Shown: positions 12,475 to 26,931, counted from the stretch's first letter. The stretch: 64,000 nt of DNA from Brassica napus (GCF_020379485.1 NW_026014889.1:248001-312000), one strand, 5' to 3'. Notes: generated by a model not told the origin, from the letters alone. Translations and numbers: made by a program.

Positions 12475-14300
12475 GAAGCTGTCCTATTCCCAAACTGGGA
12501 AACTGGAATCACCTGATTTGAAAGTGGGATAACTTCTTCATGCCAACTCCTATGAGATTTATTCAACTTCCTGGTGATTCTCCACCACTTTATGTATCCA
12601 AATCAAGCTTCTCACAAAGTGATTCATCCTGGTTTGATTGGAACGACGAAGAAGCTGTGCTATTCCCAAACTGGGAAACTGGAATCACCTGATTTGAAAG
12701 TGGGATAACTTCTTCATCCCAACTCCTATGAGATTTATTCAACTTCCTGGTGATTCTCCACCACTTTATGTATCCAAATCAAGCTTCTCACAAAGTGATT
12801 CATCCTGGTTTGATTGGAACGACGAAGAAGCTGTGCTATTCCCAAACTGGGAAACTGGAATCACCTGATTTGAAAGTGGGATAACTTCTTCATCCCAACT
12901 CCTATGAGATTTATTCAACTTCCTGGTGATTCTCCACCACTTTATGTATCCAAATCAAGCTTCTCACAAAGTGATTCATCCTGGTTTGATTGGAACGACG
13001 AAGAAGCTGTCCTATTCCCAAACTGGGAAACTGGAATCACCTGATTTGAAAGTGGGATAACTTCTTCATCCCAACTCCTATGAGATTTATTCAACTTCCT
13101 GGTGATTCTCCACCACTTTATGTATCCAAATCAAGCTTCTCACAAAGTGATTCATCCTGGTTTGATTGGAACGACGAAGAAGCTGTGCTATTCCCAAACT
13201 GGGAAACTGGAATCACCTGATTTGAAAGTGGGATAACTTCTTCATCCCAACTCCTATGAGATTTATTCAACTTCCTGGTGATTCTCCACCACTTTATGTA
13301 TCCAAATCAAGCTTCTCACAAAGTGATTCATCCTGGTTTGATTGGAACGACGAAGAAGCTGTGCTATTCCCAAACTGGGAAACTGGAATCACCTGATTTG
13401 AAAGTGGGATAACTTCTTCATCCCAACTCCTATGAGATTTATTCAACTTCCTGGTGATTCTCCACCACTTTATGTATCCAAATCAAGCTTCTCACAAAGT
13501 GATTCATCCTGGTTTGATTGGAACGACGAAGAAGCTGTCCTATTCCCAAACTGGGAAACTGGAATCACCTGATTTGAAAGTGGGATAACTTCTTCATGCC
13601 AACTCCTATGAGATTTATTCAACTTCCTGGTGATTCTCCACCACTTTATGTATCCAAATCAAGCTTCTCACAAAGTGATTCATCCTGGTTTGATTGGAAC
13701 GACGAAGAAGCTGTGCTATTCCCAAACTGGGAAACTGGAATCACCTGATTTGAAAGTGGGATAACTTCTTCATCCCAACTCCTATGAGATTTATTCAACT
13801 TCCTGGTGATTCTCCACCACTTTATGTATCCAAATCAAGCTTCTCACAAAGTGATTCATCCTGGTTTGATTGGAACGACGAAGAAGCTGTCCTATTCCCA
13901 AACTGGGAAACTGGAATCACCTGATTTGAAAGTGGGATAACTTCTTCATCCCAACTCCTATGAGATTTATTCAACTTCCTGGTGATTCTCCACCACTTTA
14001 TGTATCCAAATCAAGCTTCTCACAAAGTGATTCATCCTGGTTTGATTGGAACGACGAAGAAGCTGTCCTATTCCCAAACTGGGAAACTGGAATCACCTGA
14101 TTTGAAAGTGGGATAACTTCTTCATGCCAACTCCTATGAGATTTATTCAACTTCCTGGTGATTCTCCACCACTTTATGTATCCAAATCAAGCTTCTCACA
14201 AAGTGATTCATCCTGGTTTGATTGGAACGACGAAGAAGCTGTGCTATTCCCAAACTGGGAAACTGGAATCACCTGATTTGAAAGTGGGATAACTTCTTCA
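12475..14300 (+). repeat. Three-monomer periodicity marked by CATGCC in array 1
   Basis: In a stretch dominated by CATCCC, the rare CATGCC variant recurs with its G at 12542, 13598 and 14126, spacings of 1056 bp (6 monomers) and 528 bp (3 monomers). The G/C variants at GCTGT[G/C]C read C G G C G G C over the first interval, so a 3-monomer unit was amplified there. Confidence 0.5.
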
Positions 14301-17300
14301 TCCCAACTCCTATGAGATTTATTCAACTTCCTGGTGATTCTCCACCACTTTATGTATCCAAATCAAGCTTCTCACAAAGTGATTCATCCTGGTTTGATTG
14401 GAACGACGAAGAAGCTGTCCTATTCCCAAACTGGGAAACTGGAATCACCTGATTTGAAAGTGGGATAACTTCTTCATCCCAACTCCTATGAGATTTATTC
14501 AACTTCCTGGTGATTCTCCACCACTTTATGTATCCAAATCAAGCTTCTCACAAAGTGATTCATCCTGGTTTGATTGGAACGACGAAGAAGCTGTGCTATT
14601 CCCAAACTGGGAAACTGGAATCACCTGATTTGAAAGTGGGATAACTTCTTCATCCCAACTCCTATGAGATTTATTCAACTTCCTGGTGATTCTCCACCAC
14701 TTTATGTATCCAAATCAAGCTTCTCACAAAGTGATTCATCCTGGTTTGATTGGAACGACGAAGAAGCTGTCCTATTCCCAAACTGGGAAACTGGAATCAC
14801 CTGATTTGAAAGTGGGATAACTTCTTCATCCCAACTCCTATGAGATTTATTCAACTTCCTGGTGATTCTCCACCACTTTATGTATCCAAATCAAGCTTCT
14901 CACAAAGTGATTCATCCTGGTTTGATTGGAACGACGAAGAAGCTGTGCTATTCCCAAACTGGGAAACTGGAATCACCTGATTTGAAAGTGGGATAACTTC
15001 TTCATCCCAACTCCTATGAGATTTATTCAACTTCCTGGTGATTCTCCACCACTTTATGTATCCAAATCAAGCTTCTCACAAAGTGATTCATCCTGGTTTG
15101 ATTGGAACGACGAAGAAGCTGTCCTATTCCCAAACTGGGAAACTGGAATCACCTGATTTGAAAGTGGGATAACTTCTTCATCCCAACTCCTATGAGATTT
15201 ATTCAACTTCCTGGTGATTCTCCACCACTTTATGTATCCAAATCAAGCTTCTCACAAAGTGATTCATCCTGGTTTGATTGGAACGACGAAGAAGCTGTGC
15301 TATTCCCAAACTGGGAAACTGGAATCACCTGATTTGAAAGTGGGATAACTTCTTCATCCCAACTCCTATGAGATTTATTCAACTTCCTGGTGATTCTCCA
15401 CCACTTTATGTATCCAAATCAAGCTTCTCACAAAGTGATTCATCCTGGTTTGATTGGAACGACGAAGAAGCTGTCCTATTCCCAAACTGGGAAACTGGAA
15501 TCACCTGATTTGAAAGTGGGATAACTTCTTCATCCCAACTCCTATGAGATTTATTCAACTTCCTGGTGATTCTCCACCACTTTATGTATCCAAATCAAGC
15601 TTCTCACAAAGTGATTCATCCTGGTTTGATTGGAACGACGAAGAAGCTGTCCTATTCCCAAACTGGGAAACTGGAATCACCTGATTTGAAAGTGGGATAA
15701 CTTCTTCATCCCAACTCCTATGAGATTTATTCAACTTCCTGGTGATTCTCCACCACTTTATGTATCCAAATCAAGCTTCTTACAAAGTGATTCATCCTGG
15801 TTTGATTGGAACGACGAAGAAGCTGTGCTATTCCCAAACTGGGAAACTGGAATCACCTGATTTGAAAGTGGGATAACTTCTTCATCCCAACTCCTATGAG
15901 ATTTATTCAACTTCCTGGTGATTCTCCACCACTTTATGTATCCAAATCAAGCTTCTCACAAAGTGATTCATCCTGGTTTGATTGGAACGACGAAGAAGCT
16001 GTCCTATTCCCAAACTGGGAAACTGGAATCACCTGATTTGAAAGTGGGATAACTTCTTCATCCCAACTCCTATGAGATTTATTCAACTTCCTGGTGATTC
16101 TCCACCACTTTATGTATCCAAATCAAGCTTCTCACAAAGTGATTCATCCTGGTTTGATTGGAACGACGAAGAAGCTGTGCTATTCCCAAACTGGGAAACT
16201 GGAATCACCTGATTTGAAAGTGGGATAACTTCTTCATCCCAACTCCTATGAGATTTATTCAACTTCCTGGTGATTCTCCACCACTTTATGTATCCAAATC
16301 AAGCTTCTCACAAAGTGATTCATCCTGGTTTGATTGGAACGACGAAGAAGCTGTCCTATTCCCAAACTGGGAAACTGGAATCACCTGATTTGAAAGTGGG
16401 ATAACTTCTTCATCCCAACTCCTATGAGATTTATTCAACTTCCTGGTGATTCTCCACCACTTTATGTATCCAAATCAAGCTTCTCACAAAGTGATTCATC
16501 CTGGTTTGATTGGAACGACGAAGAAGCTGTGCTATTCCCAAACTGGGAAACTGGAATCACCTGATTTGAAAGTGGGATAACTTCTTCATCCAACTCCTAT
16601 GAGATTTATTCAACTTCCTGGTGATTCTCCACCACTTTATGTATCCAAATCAAGCTTCTCACAAAGTGATTCATCCTGGTTTGATTGGAACGACGAAGAA
16701 GCTGTGCTATTCCCAAACTGGGAAACTGGAATCACCTGATTTGAAAGTGGGATAACTTCTTCATCCCAACTCCTATGAGATTTATTCAACTTCCTGGTGA
16801 TTCTCCACCACTTTATGTATCCAAATCAAGCTTCTCACAAAGTGATTCATCCTGGTTTGATTGGAACGACGAAGAAGCTGTCCTATTCCCAAACTGGGAA
16901 ACTGGAATCACCTGATTTGAAAGTGGGATAACTTCTTCATCCCAACTCCTATGAGATTTATTCAACTTCCTGGTGATTCTCCACCACTTTATGTATCCAA
17001 ATCAAGCTTCTCACAAAGTGATTCATCCTGGTTTGATTGGAACGACGAAGAAGCTGTCCTATTCCCAAACTGGGAAACTGGAATCACCTGATTTGAAAGT
17101 GGGATAACTTCTTCATCCCAACTCCTATGAGATTTATTCAACTTCCTGGTGATTCTCCACCACTTTATGTATCCAAATCAAGCTTCTCACAAAGTGATTC
17201 ATCCTGGTTTGATTGGAACGACGAAGAAGCTGTGCTATTCCCAAACTGGGAAACTGGAATCACCTGATTTGAAAGTGGGATAACTTCTTCATGCCAACTC

Positions 17301-20300
17301 CTATGAGATTTATTCAACTTCCTGGTGATTCTCCACCACTTTATGTATCCAAATCAAGCTTCTCACAAAGTGATTCATCCTGGTTTGATTGGAACGACGA
17401 AGAAGCTGTCCTATTCCCAAACTGGGAAACTGGAATCACCTGATTTGAAAGTGGGATAACTTCTTCATCCAACTCCTATGAGATTTATTCAACTTCCTGG
17501 TGATTCTCCACCACTTTATGTATCCAAATCAAGCTTCTCACAAAGTGATTCATCCTGGTTTGATTGGAACGACGAAGAAGCTGTGCTATTCCCAAACTGG
17601 GAAACTGGAATCACCTGATTTGAAAGTGGGATAACTTCTTCATCCCAACTCCTATGAGATTTATTCAACTTCCTGGTGATTCTCCACCACTTTATGTATC
17701 CAAATCAAGCTTCTCACAAAGTGATTCATCCTGGTTTGATTGGAACGACGAAGAAGCTGTCCAATTCCCAAACTGGGAAACTGGAATCACCTGATTTGAA
17801 AGTGGGATAACTTCTTCATCCCAACTCCTATGAGATTTATTCAACTTCCTGGTGATTCTCCACCACTTTATGTATCCAAATCAAGCTTCTCACAAAGTGA
17901 TTCATCCTGGTTTGATTGGAACGACGAAGAAGCTGTCCTATTCCCAAACTGGGAAACTGGAATCACCTGATTTGAAAGTGGGATAACTTCTTCATCCCAA
18001 CTCCTATGAGATTTATTCAACTTCCTGGTGATTCTCCACCACTTTATGTATCCAAATCAAGCTTCTCACAAAGTGATTCATCCTGGTTTGATTGGAACGA
18101 CGAAGAAGCTGTGCTATTCCCAAACTGGGAAACTGGAATCACCTGATTTGAAAGTGGGATAACTTCTTCATCCCAACTCCTATGAGATTTATTCAACTTC
18201 CTGGTGATTCTCCACCACTTTATGTATCCAAATCAAGCTTCTCACAAAGTGATTCATCCTGGTTTGATTGGAACGACGAAGAAGCTGTCCTATTCCCAAA
18301 CTGGGAAACTGGAATCACCTGATTTGAAAGTGGGATAACTTCTTCATCCCAACTCCTATGAGATTTATTCAACTTCCTGGTGATTCTCCACCACTTTATG
18401 TATCCAAATCAAGCTTCTCACAAAGTGATTCATCCTGGTTTGATTGGAACGACGAAGAAGCTGTGCTATTCCCAAACTGGGAAACTGGAATCACCTGATT
18501 TGAAAGTGGGATAACTTCTTCATCCCAACTCCTATGAGATTTATTCAACTTCCTGGTGATTCTCCACCACTTTATGTATCCAAATCAAGCTTCTCACAAA
18601 GTGATTCATCCTGGTTTGATTGGAACGACGAAGAAGCTGTCCTATTCCCAAACTGGGAAACTGGAATCACCTGATTTGAAAGTGGGATAACTTCTTCATC
18701 CCAACTCCTATGAGATTTATTCAACTTCCTGGTGATTCTCCACCACTTTATGTATCCAAATCAAGCTTCTCACAAAGTGATTCATCCTGGTTTGATTGGA
18801 ACGACGAAGAAGCTGTGCTATTCCCAAACTGGGAAACTGGAATCACCTGATTTGAAAGTGGGATAACTTCTTCATCCCAACTCCTATGAGATTTATTCAA
18901 CTTCCTGGTGATTCTCCACCACTTTATGTATCCAAATCAAGCTTCTCACAAAGTGATTCATCCTGGTTTGATTGGAACGACGAAGAAGCTGTCCTATTCC
19001 CAAACTGGGAAACTGGAATCACCTGATTTGAAAGTGGGATAACTTCTTCATCCCAACTCCTATGAGATTTATTCAACTTCCTGGTGATTCTCCACCACTT
19101 TATGTATCCAAATCAAGCTTCTCACAAAGTGATTCATCCTGGTTTGATTGGAACGACGAAGAAGCTGTGCTATTCCCAAACTGGGAAACTGGAATCACCT
19201 GATTTGAAAGTGGGATAACTTCTTCATCCCAACTCCTATGAGATTTATTCAACTTCCTGGTGATTCTCCACCACTTTATGTATCCAAATCAAGCTTCTCA
19301 CAAAGTGATTCATCCTGGTTTGATTGGAACGACGAAGAAGCTGTCCTATTCCCAAACTGGGAAACTGGAATCACCTGATTTGAAAGTGGGATAACTTCTT
19401 CATCCCAACTCCTATGAGATTTATTCAACTTCCTGGTGATTCTCCACCACTTTATGTATCCAAATCAAGCTTCTCACAAAGTGATTCATCCTGGTTTGAT
19501 TGGAACGACGAAGAAGCTGTCCTATTCCCAAACTGGGAAACTGGAATCACCTGATTTGAAAGTGGGATAACTTCTTCATCCCAACTCCTATGAGATTTAT
19601 TCAACTTCCTGGTGATTCTCCACCACTTTATGTATCCAAATCAAGCTTCTTACAAAGTGATTCATCCTGGTTTGATTGGAACGACGAAGAAGCTGTGCTA
19701 TTCCCAAACTGGGAAACTGGAATCACCTGATTTGAAAGTGGGATAACTTCTTCATCCCAACTCCTATGAGATTTATTCAACTTCCTGGTGATTCTCCACC
19801 ACTTTATGTATCCAAATCAAGCTTCTCACAAAGTGATTCATCCTGGTTTGATTGGAACGACGAAGAAGCTGTCCTATTCCCAAACTGGGAAACTGGAATC
19901 ACCTGATTTGAAAGTGGGATAACTTCTTCATCCCAACTCCTATGAGATTTATTCAACTTCCTGGTGATTCTCCACCACTTTATGTATCCAAATCAAGCTT
20001 CTCACAAAGTGATTCATCCTGGTTTGATTGGAACGACGAAGAAGCTGCCTATTCCCAAACTGGGAAACTGGAATCACCTGATTTGAAAGTGGGATAACTT
20101 CTTCATCCCAACTCCTATGAGATTTATTCAACTTCCTGGTGATTCTCCACCACTTTATGTATCCAAATCAAGCTTCTCACAAAGTGATTCATCCTGGTTT
20201 GATTGGAACGACGAAGAAGCTGTCCTATTCCCAAACTGGGAAACTGGAATCACCTGATTTGAAAGTGGGATAACTTCTTCATCCCAACTCCTATGAGATT

Positions 20301-23300
20301 TATTCAACTTCCTGGTGATTCTCCACCACTTTATGTATCCAAATCAAGCTTCTCACAAAGTGATTCATCCTGGTTTGATTGGAACGACGAAGAAGCTGTG
20401 CTATTCCCAAACTGGGAAACTGGAATCACCTGATTTGAAAGTGGGATAACTTCTTCATCCAACTCCTATGAGATTTATTCAACTTCCTGGTGATTCTCCA
20501 CCACTTTATGTATCCAAATCAAGCTTCTCACAAAGTGATTCATCCTGGTTTGATTGGAACGACGAAGAAGCTGTCCTATTCCCAAACTGGGAAACTGGAA
20601 TCACCTGATTTGAAAGTGGGATAACTTCTTCATCCCAACTCCTATGAGATTTATTCAACTTCCTGGTGATTCTCCACCACTTTATGTATCCAAATCAAGC
20701 TTCTCACAAAGTGATTCATCCTGGTTTGATTGGAACGACGAAGAAGCTGTGCTATTCCCAAACTGGGAAACTGGAATCACCTGATTTGAAAGTGGGATAA
20801 CTTCTTCATCCCAACTCCTATGAGATTTATTCAACTTCCTGGTGATTCTCCACCACTTTATGTATCCAAATCAAGCTTCTCACAAAGTGATTCATCCTGG
20901 TTTGATTGGAACGACGAAGAAGCTGTCCTATTCCCAAACTGGGAAACTGGAATCACCTGATTTGAAAGTGGGATAACTTCTTCATCCCAACTCCTATGAG
21001 ATTTATTCAACTTCCTGGTGATTCTCCACCACTTTATGTATCCAAATCAAGCTTCTCACAAAGTGATTCATCCTGGTTTGATTGGAACGACGAAGAAGCT
21101 GTGCTATTCCCAAACTGGGAAACTGGAATCACCTGATTTGAAAGTGGGATAACTTCTTCATCCCAACTCCTATGAGATTTATTCAACTTCCTGGTGATTC
21201 TCCACCACTTTATGTATCCAAATCAAGCTTCTCACAAAGTGATTCATCCTGGTTTGATTGGAACGACGAAGAAGCTGTCCTATTCCCAAACTGGGAAACT
21301 GGAATCACCTGATTTGAAAGTGGGATAACTTCTTCATCCCAACTCCTATGAGATTTATTCAACTTCCTGGTGATTCTCCACCACTTTATGTATCCAAATC
21401 AAGCTTCTCACAAAGTGATTCATCCTGGTTTGATTGGAACGACGAAGAAGCTGTGCTATTCCCAAACTGGGAAACTGGAATCACCTGATTTGAAAGTGGG
21501 ATAACTTCTTCATCCCAACTCCTATGAGATTTATTCAACTTCCTGGTGATTCTCCACCACTTTATGTATCCAAATAAAGCTTCTCACAAAGTGATTCATC
21601 CTGGTTTGATTGGAACGACGAAGAAGCTGTCCATTCCCAAACTGGGAAACTGGAATCACCTGATTTGAAAGTGGGATAACTTCTTCATCCCAACTCCTAT
21701 GAGATTTATTCAACTTCCTGGTGATTCTCCACCACTTTATGTATCCAAATCAAGCTTCTCACAAAGTGATTCATCCTGGTTTGATTGGAACGACGAAGAA
21801 GCTGTCCTATTCCCAAACTGGGAAACTGGAATCACCTGATTTGAAAGTGGGATAACTTCTTCATGCCAACTCCTATGAGATTTATTCAACTTCCTGGTGA
21901 TTCTCCACCACTTTATGTATCCAAATCAAGCTTCTCACAAAGTGATTCATCCTGGTTTGATTGGAACGACGAAGAAGCTGTCCTATTCCCAAACTGGGAA
22001 ACTGGAATCACCTGATTTGAAAGTGGGATAACTTCTTCATCCCAACTCCTATGAGATTTATTCAACTTCCTGGTGATTCTCCACCACTTTATGTATCCAA
22101 ATCAAGCTTCTCACAAAGTGATTCATCCTGGTTTGATTGGAACGACGAAGAAGCTGTCCTATTCCCAAACTGGGAAACTGGAATCACCTGATTTGAAAGT
22201 GGGATAACTTCTTCATCCCAACTCCTATGAGATTTATTCAACTTCCTGGTGATTCTCCACCACTTTATGTATCCAAATCAAGCTTCTCACAAAGTGATTC
22301 ATCCTGGTTTGATTGGAACGACGAAGAAGCTGTGCTATTCCCAAACTGGGAAACTGGAATCACCTGATTTGAAAGTGGGATAACTTCTTCATCCCAACTC
22401 CTATGAGATTTATTCAACTTCCTGGTGATTCTCCACCACTTTATGTATCCAAATCAAGCTTCTCACAAAGTGATTCATCCTGGTTTGATTGGAACGACGA
22501 AGAAGCTGTCCTATTCCCAAACTGGGAAACTGGAATCACCTGATTTGAAAGTGGGATAACTTCTTCATCCCAACTCCTATGAGATTTATTCAACTTCCTG
22601 GTGATTCTCCACCACTTTATGTATCCAAATCAAGCTTCTCACAAAGTGATTCATCCTGGTTTGATTGGAACGACGAAGAAGCTGTGCTATTCCCAAACTG
22701 GGAAACTGGAATCACCTGATTTGAAAGTGGGATAACTTCTTCATCCCAACTCCTATGAGATTTATTCAACTTCCTGGTGATTCTCCACCACTTTATGTAT
22801 CCAAATCAAGCTTCTCACAAAGTGATTCATCCTGGTTTGATTGGAACGACGAAGAAGCTGTGCTATTCCCAAACTGGGAAACTGGAATCACCTGATTTGA
22901 AAGTGGGATAACTTCTTCATCCCAACTCCTATGAGATTTATTCAACTTCCTGGTGATTCTCCACCACTTTATGTATCCAAATCAAGCTTCTCACAAAGTG
23001 ATTCATCCTGGTTTGATTGGAACGACGAAGAAGCTGTGCTATTCCCAAACTGGGAAACTGGAATCACCTGATTTGAAAGTGGGATAACTTCTTCATCCCA
23101 ACTCCTATGAGATTTATTCAACTTCCTGGTGATTCTCCACCACTTTATGTATCCAAATCAAGCTTCTCACAAAGTGATTCATCCTGGTTTGATTGGAACG
23201 ACGAAGAAGCTGTCCTATTCCCAAACTGGGAAACTGGAATCACCTGATTTGAAAGTGGGATAACTTCTTCATCCCAACTCCTATGAGATTTATTCAACTT

Positions 23301-26300
23301 CCTGGTGATTCTCCACCACTTTATGTATCCAAATCAAGCTTCTCACAAAGTGATTCATCCTGGTTTGATTGGAACGACGAAGAAGCTGTCCTATTCCCAA
23401 ACTGGGAAACTGGAATCACCTGATTTGAAAGTGGGATAACTTCTTCATCCCAACTCCTATGAGATTTATTCAACTTCCTGGTGATTCTCCACCACTTTAT
23501 GTATCCAAATCAAGCTTCTCACAAAGTGATTCATCCTGGTTTGATTGGAACGACGAAGAAGCTGTCCTATTCCCAAACTGGGAAACTGGAATCACCTGAT
23601 TTGAAAGTGGGATAACTTCTTCATCCCAACTCCTATGAGATTTATTCAACTTCCTGGTGATTCTCCACCACTTTATGTATCCAAATAAAGCTTCTCACAA
23701 AGTGATTCATCCTGGTTTGATTGGAACGACGAAGAAGCTGTCCAATTCCCAAACTGGGAAACTGGAAGCACCTGATTTGAAAGTGGGATAACTTCTTCAT
23801 CCCAACTCCTATGAGATTTATTCAACTTCCTGGTGATTCTCCACCACTTTATGTATCCAAATCAAGCTTCTCACAAAGTGATTCATCCTGGTTTGATTGG
23901 AACGACGAAGAAGCTGTCCTATTCCCAAACTGGGAAACTGGAATCACCTGATTTGAAAGTGGGATAACTTCTTCATCCCAACTCCTATGAGATTTATTCA
24001 ACTTCCTGGTGATTCTCCACCACTTTATGTATCCAAATCAAGCTTCTCACAAAGTGATTCATCCTGGTTTGATTGGAACGACGAAGAAGCTGTCCTATTC
24101 CCAAACTGGGAAACTGGAATCACCTGATTTGAAAGTGGGATAACTTCTTCATCCCAACTCCTATGAGATTTATTCAACTTCCTGGTGATTCTCCACCACT
24201 TTATGTATCCAAATCAAGCTTCTCACAAAGTGATTCATCCTGGTTTGATTGGAACGACGAAGAAGCTGTCCTATTCCCAAACTGGGAAACTGGAATCACC
24301 TGATTTGAAAGTGGGATAACTTCTTCATCCAACTCCTATGAGATTTATTCAACTTCCTGGTGATTCTCCACCACTTTATGTATCCAAATCAAGCTTCTCA
24401 CAAAGTGATTCATCCTGGTTTGATTGGAACGACGAAGAAGCTGTCCTATTCCCAAACTGGGAAACTGGAATCACCTGATTTGAAAGTGGGATAACTTCTT
24501 CATCCCAACTCCTATGAGATTTATTCAACTTCCTGGTGATTCTCCACCACTTTATGTATCCAAATAAAGCTTCTCACAAAGTGATTCATCCTGGTTTGAT
24601 TGGAACGACGAAGAAGCTGTCCAATTCCCAAACTGGGAAACTGGAAGCACCTGATTTGAAAGTGGGATAACTTCTTCATCCCAACTCCTATGAGATTTAT
24701 TCAACTTCCTGGTGATTCTCCACCACTTTATGTATCCAAATCAAGCTTCTCACAAAGTGATTCATCCTGGTTTGATTGGAACGACGAAGAAGCTGTCCTA
24801 TTCCCAAACTGGGAAACTGGAATCACCTGATTTGAAAGTGGGATAACTTCTTCATCCCAACTCCTATGAGATTTATTCAACTTCCTGGTGATTCTCCACC
24901 ACTTTATGTATCCAAATCAAGCTTCTCACAAAGTGATTCATCCTGGTTTGATTGGAACGACGAAGAAGCTGTGCTATTCCCAAACTGGGAAACTGGAATC
25001 ACCTGATTTGAAAGTGGGATAACTTCTTCATCCCAACTCCTATGAGATTTATTCAACTTCCTGGTGATTCTCCACCACTTTATGTATCCAAATAAAGCTT
25101 CTCACAAAGTGATTCATCCTGGTTTGATTGGAACGACGAAGAAGCTGTCCAATTCCCAAACTGGGAAACTGGAATCACCTGATTTGAAAGTGGGATAACT
25201 TCTTCATCCCAACTCCTATGAGATTTATTCAACTTCCTGGTGATTCTCCACCACTTTATGTATCCAAATCAAGCTTCTCACAAAGTGATTCATCCTGGTT
25301 TGATTGGAACGACGAAGAAGCTGTGCTATTCCCAAACTGGGAAACTGGAATCACCTGATTTGAAAGTGGGATAACTTCTTCATCCCAACTCCTATGAGAT
25401 TTATTCAACTTCCTGGTGATTCTCCACCACTTTATGTATCCAAATCAAGCTTCTCACAAAGTGATTCATCCTGGTTTGATTGGAACGACGAAGAAGCTGT
25501 CCTATTCCCAAACTGGGAAACTGGAATCACCTGATTTGAAAGTGGGATAACTTCTTCATCCCAACTCCTATGAGATTTATTCAACTTCCTGGTGATTCTC
25601 CACCACTTTATGTATCCAAATCAAGCTTCTCACAAAGTGATTCATCCTGGTTTGATTGGAACGACGAAGAAGCTGTGCTATTCCCAAACTGGGAAACTGG
25701 AATCACCTGATTTGAAAGTGGGATAACTTCTTCATCCAAACTCCTATGAGATTTATTCAACTTCCTGGTGATTCTCCACCACTTTATGTATCCAAATCAA
25801 GCTTCTCACAAAGTGATTCATCCCGGTTTGATTGGAACGACGAAGAAGCTGTCCAATTCCCAAACTGGGAAACTGGAAGCACCTGATTTGAAAGTGGGAT
25901 AACTTCTTCATCCCAACTCCTATGAGATTTATTCAACTTCCTGGTGATTCTCCACCACTTTATGTATCCAAATAAAGCTTCTCACAAAGTGATTCATCCC
26001 GGTTTGATTGGAACGACGAAGAAGCTGTCCAATTCCCAAACTGGGAAACCGGAAGCACCTGATTTGAAAGTGGGATAACTTCTTCATCCCAACTCCTATG
26101 AGATTTATTCAACTTCCTGGTGATTCTCCACCACTTTATGTATCCAAATCAAGCTTCTCACAAAGTGATTCATCCTGGTTTGATTGGAACGACGAAGAAG
26201 CTGTCCAATTCCCAAACTGGGAAACTGGAAGCACCTGATTTGAAAGTGGGATAACTTCTTCATCCCAACTCCTATGAGATTTATTCAACTTCCTGGTGAT

Positions 26301-26899
26301 TCTCCACCACTTTATGTATCCAAATCAAGTTTCTCACAAAGTGATTCATCATGGTTTGATAGGAACGACGAAGAAGCTGTGCTATTCCCAAACTGGGAAA
26401 CTTGAATCACCTGATTTGAAAGTGGGATAACTTCTTCTTGCCAACTCCTATTAGATTTATTCAACTTCCTGGTGATTCTCCACCACTTTATGTATCCAAA
26501 TAAAGCTTCTCACAAAGTGATTCATCCCGGTTTGATTGGAACGACGAAGAAGCTGTCCAATTCCCAAACTGGGAAACAGGAAGCACCTGATTTGAAAGTG
26601 GGATAACTTCTTCCTCCCAACTCCTATGAGATTTATTCAACTTCCTAGTGATTCTCCACCACATTATGTACCCAAATAAAGCTTCTCACAACGTGATTCA
26701 TCCCGGTTTGAATGGAACGACGAAGAACCTGCACAATTCCCAAACTGGGAAACTGGAAGCACCTGATTTGAAAGTGGGATAACTTCTTCATCCCAACTCC
26801 TATGAGATTTAGTCAACCTCCTGGTTGTTGAGATGAGAGAATAAAGAGTTGATATATTGAGAGGGGAAGAGAGTTGGAGCAGACAGTAACTTTGGAGTT

Positions 26900-26931
26900 T
26901 TACTGTGGTAACTTTAGTTTAACCACAGTAA
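26900..26931 (+). other. Inverted repeat in the family-A LTR, also present in family B
   Basis: TTACTGTGGT (26900-26909) is the exact reverse complement of ACCACAGTAA (26922-26931), with a 12-base spacer. Both arms recur in all A and B LTRs of the window although the flanking LTR start differs between families. It could be a protein-binding dyad or an RNA hairpin. Confidence 0.6.

Larger units (their letters stand above)
2515..26825 (+). repeat. CentBr centromeric satellite array 1 (about 138 monomers of 176 bp)
   Basis: A direct measurement gives the period: the same decamer starts at 2691 and 2867, exactly 176 bp apart, and this spacing continues. Nearly every monomer contains a HindIII site (AAGCTT). 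All monomers have the same orientation, written here in the strand beginning ACTCCTATGAG. Monomers differ at a few recurrent sites: after AAGCTT (CTTA, TTCA or CTCA), at TTCAT[G/C]CC, and at GCTGT[G/C]C[T/A]ATTC. From 2.5 to about 10.6 kb the first site is mixed and CATGCC dominates. From about 10.7 kb CTCA and CATCCC dominate, with G and C alternating at the third site. From about 23.6 kb a diverged form (CAAATAAAGCTT, GTCCAATTC, GGAAGCACC) becomes common. I recall this as Brassica CentBr; whether it is the published CentBr1 or CentBr2 type I cannot settle. Confidence 0.93.

Noticed and set aside
2515..26825. Many 60-109 codon minus-strand frames in the satellite (reading IPLSNQVIPVSQFGN and similar)
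   Set aside because: They are the 176-bp monomer translated; 176 is not a multiple of three, so each frame stops after about one unit, and longer ones appear only where a 1-bp indel restores the frame.
2515..26825. CRISPR-like regular repetition
   Set aside because: The repeats are head-to-tail 176-bp units without spacers, in a eukaryotic centromere context.
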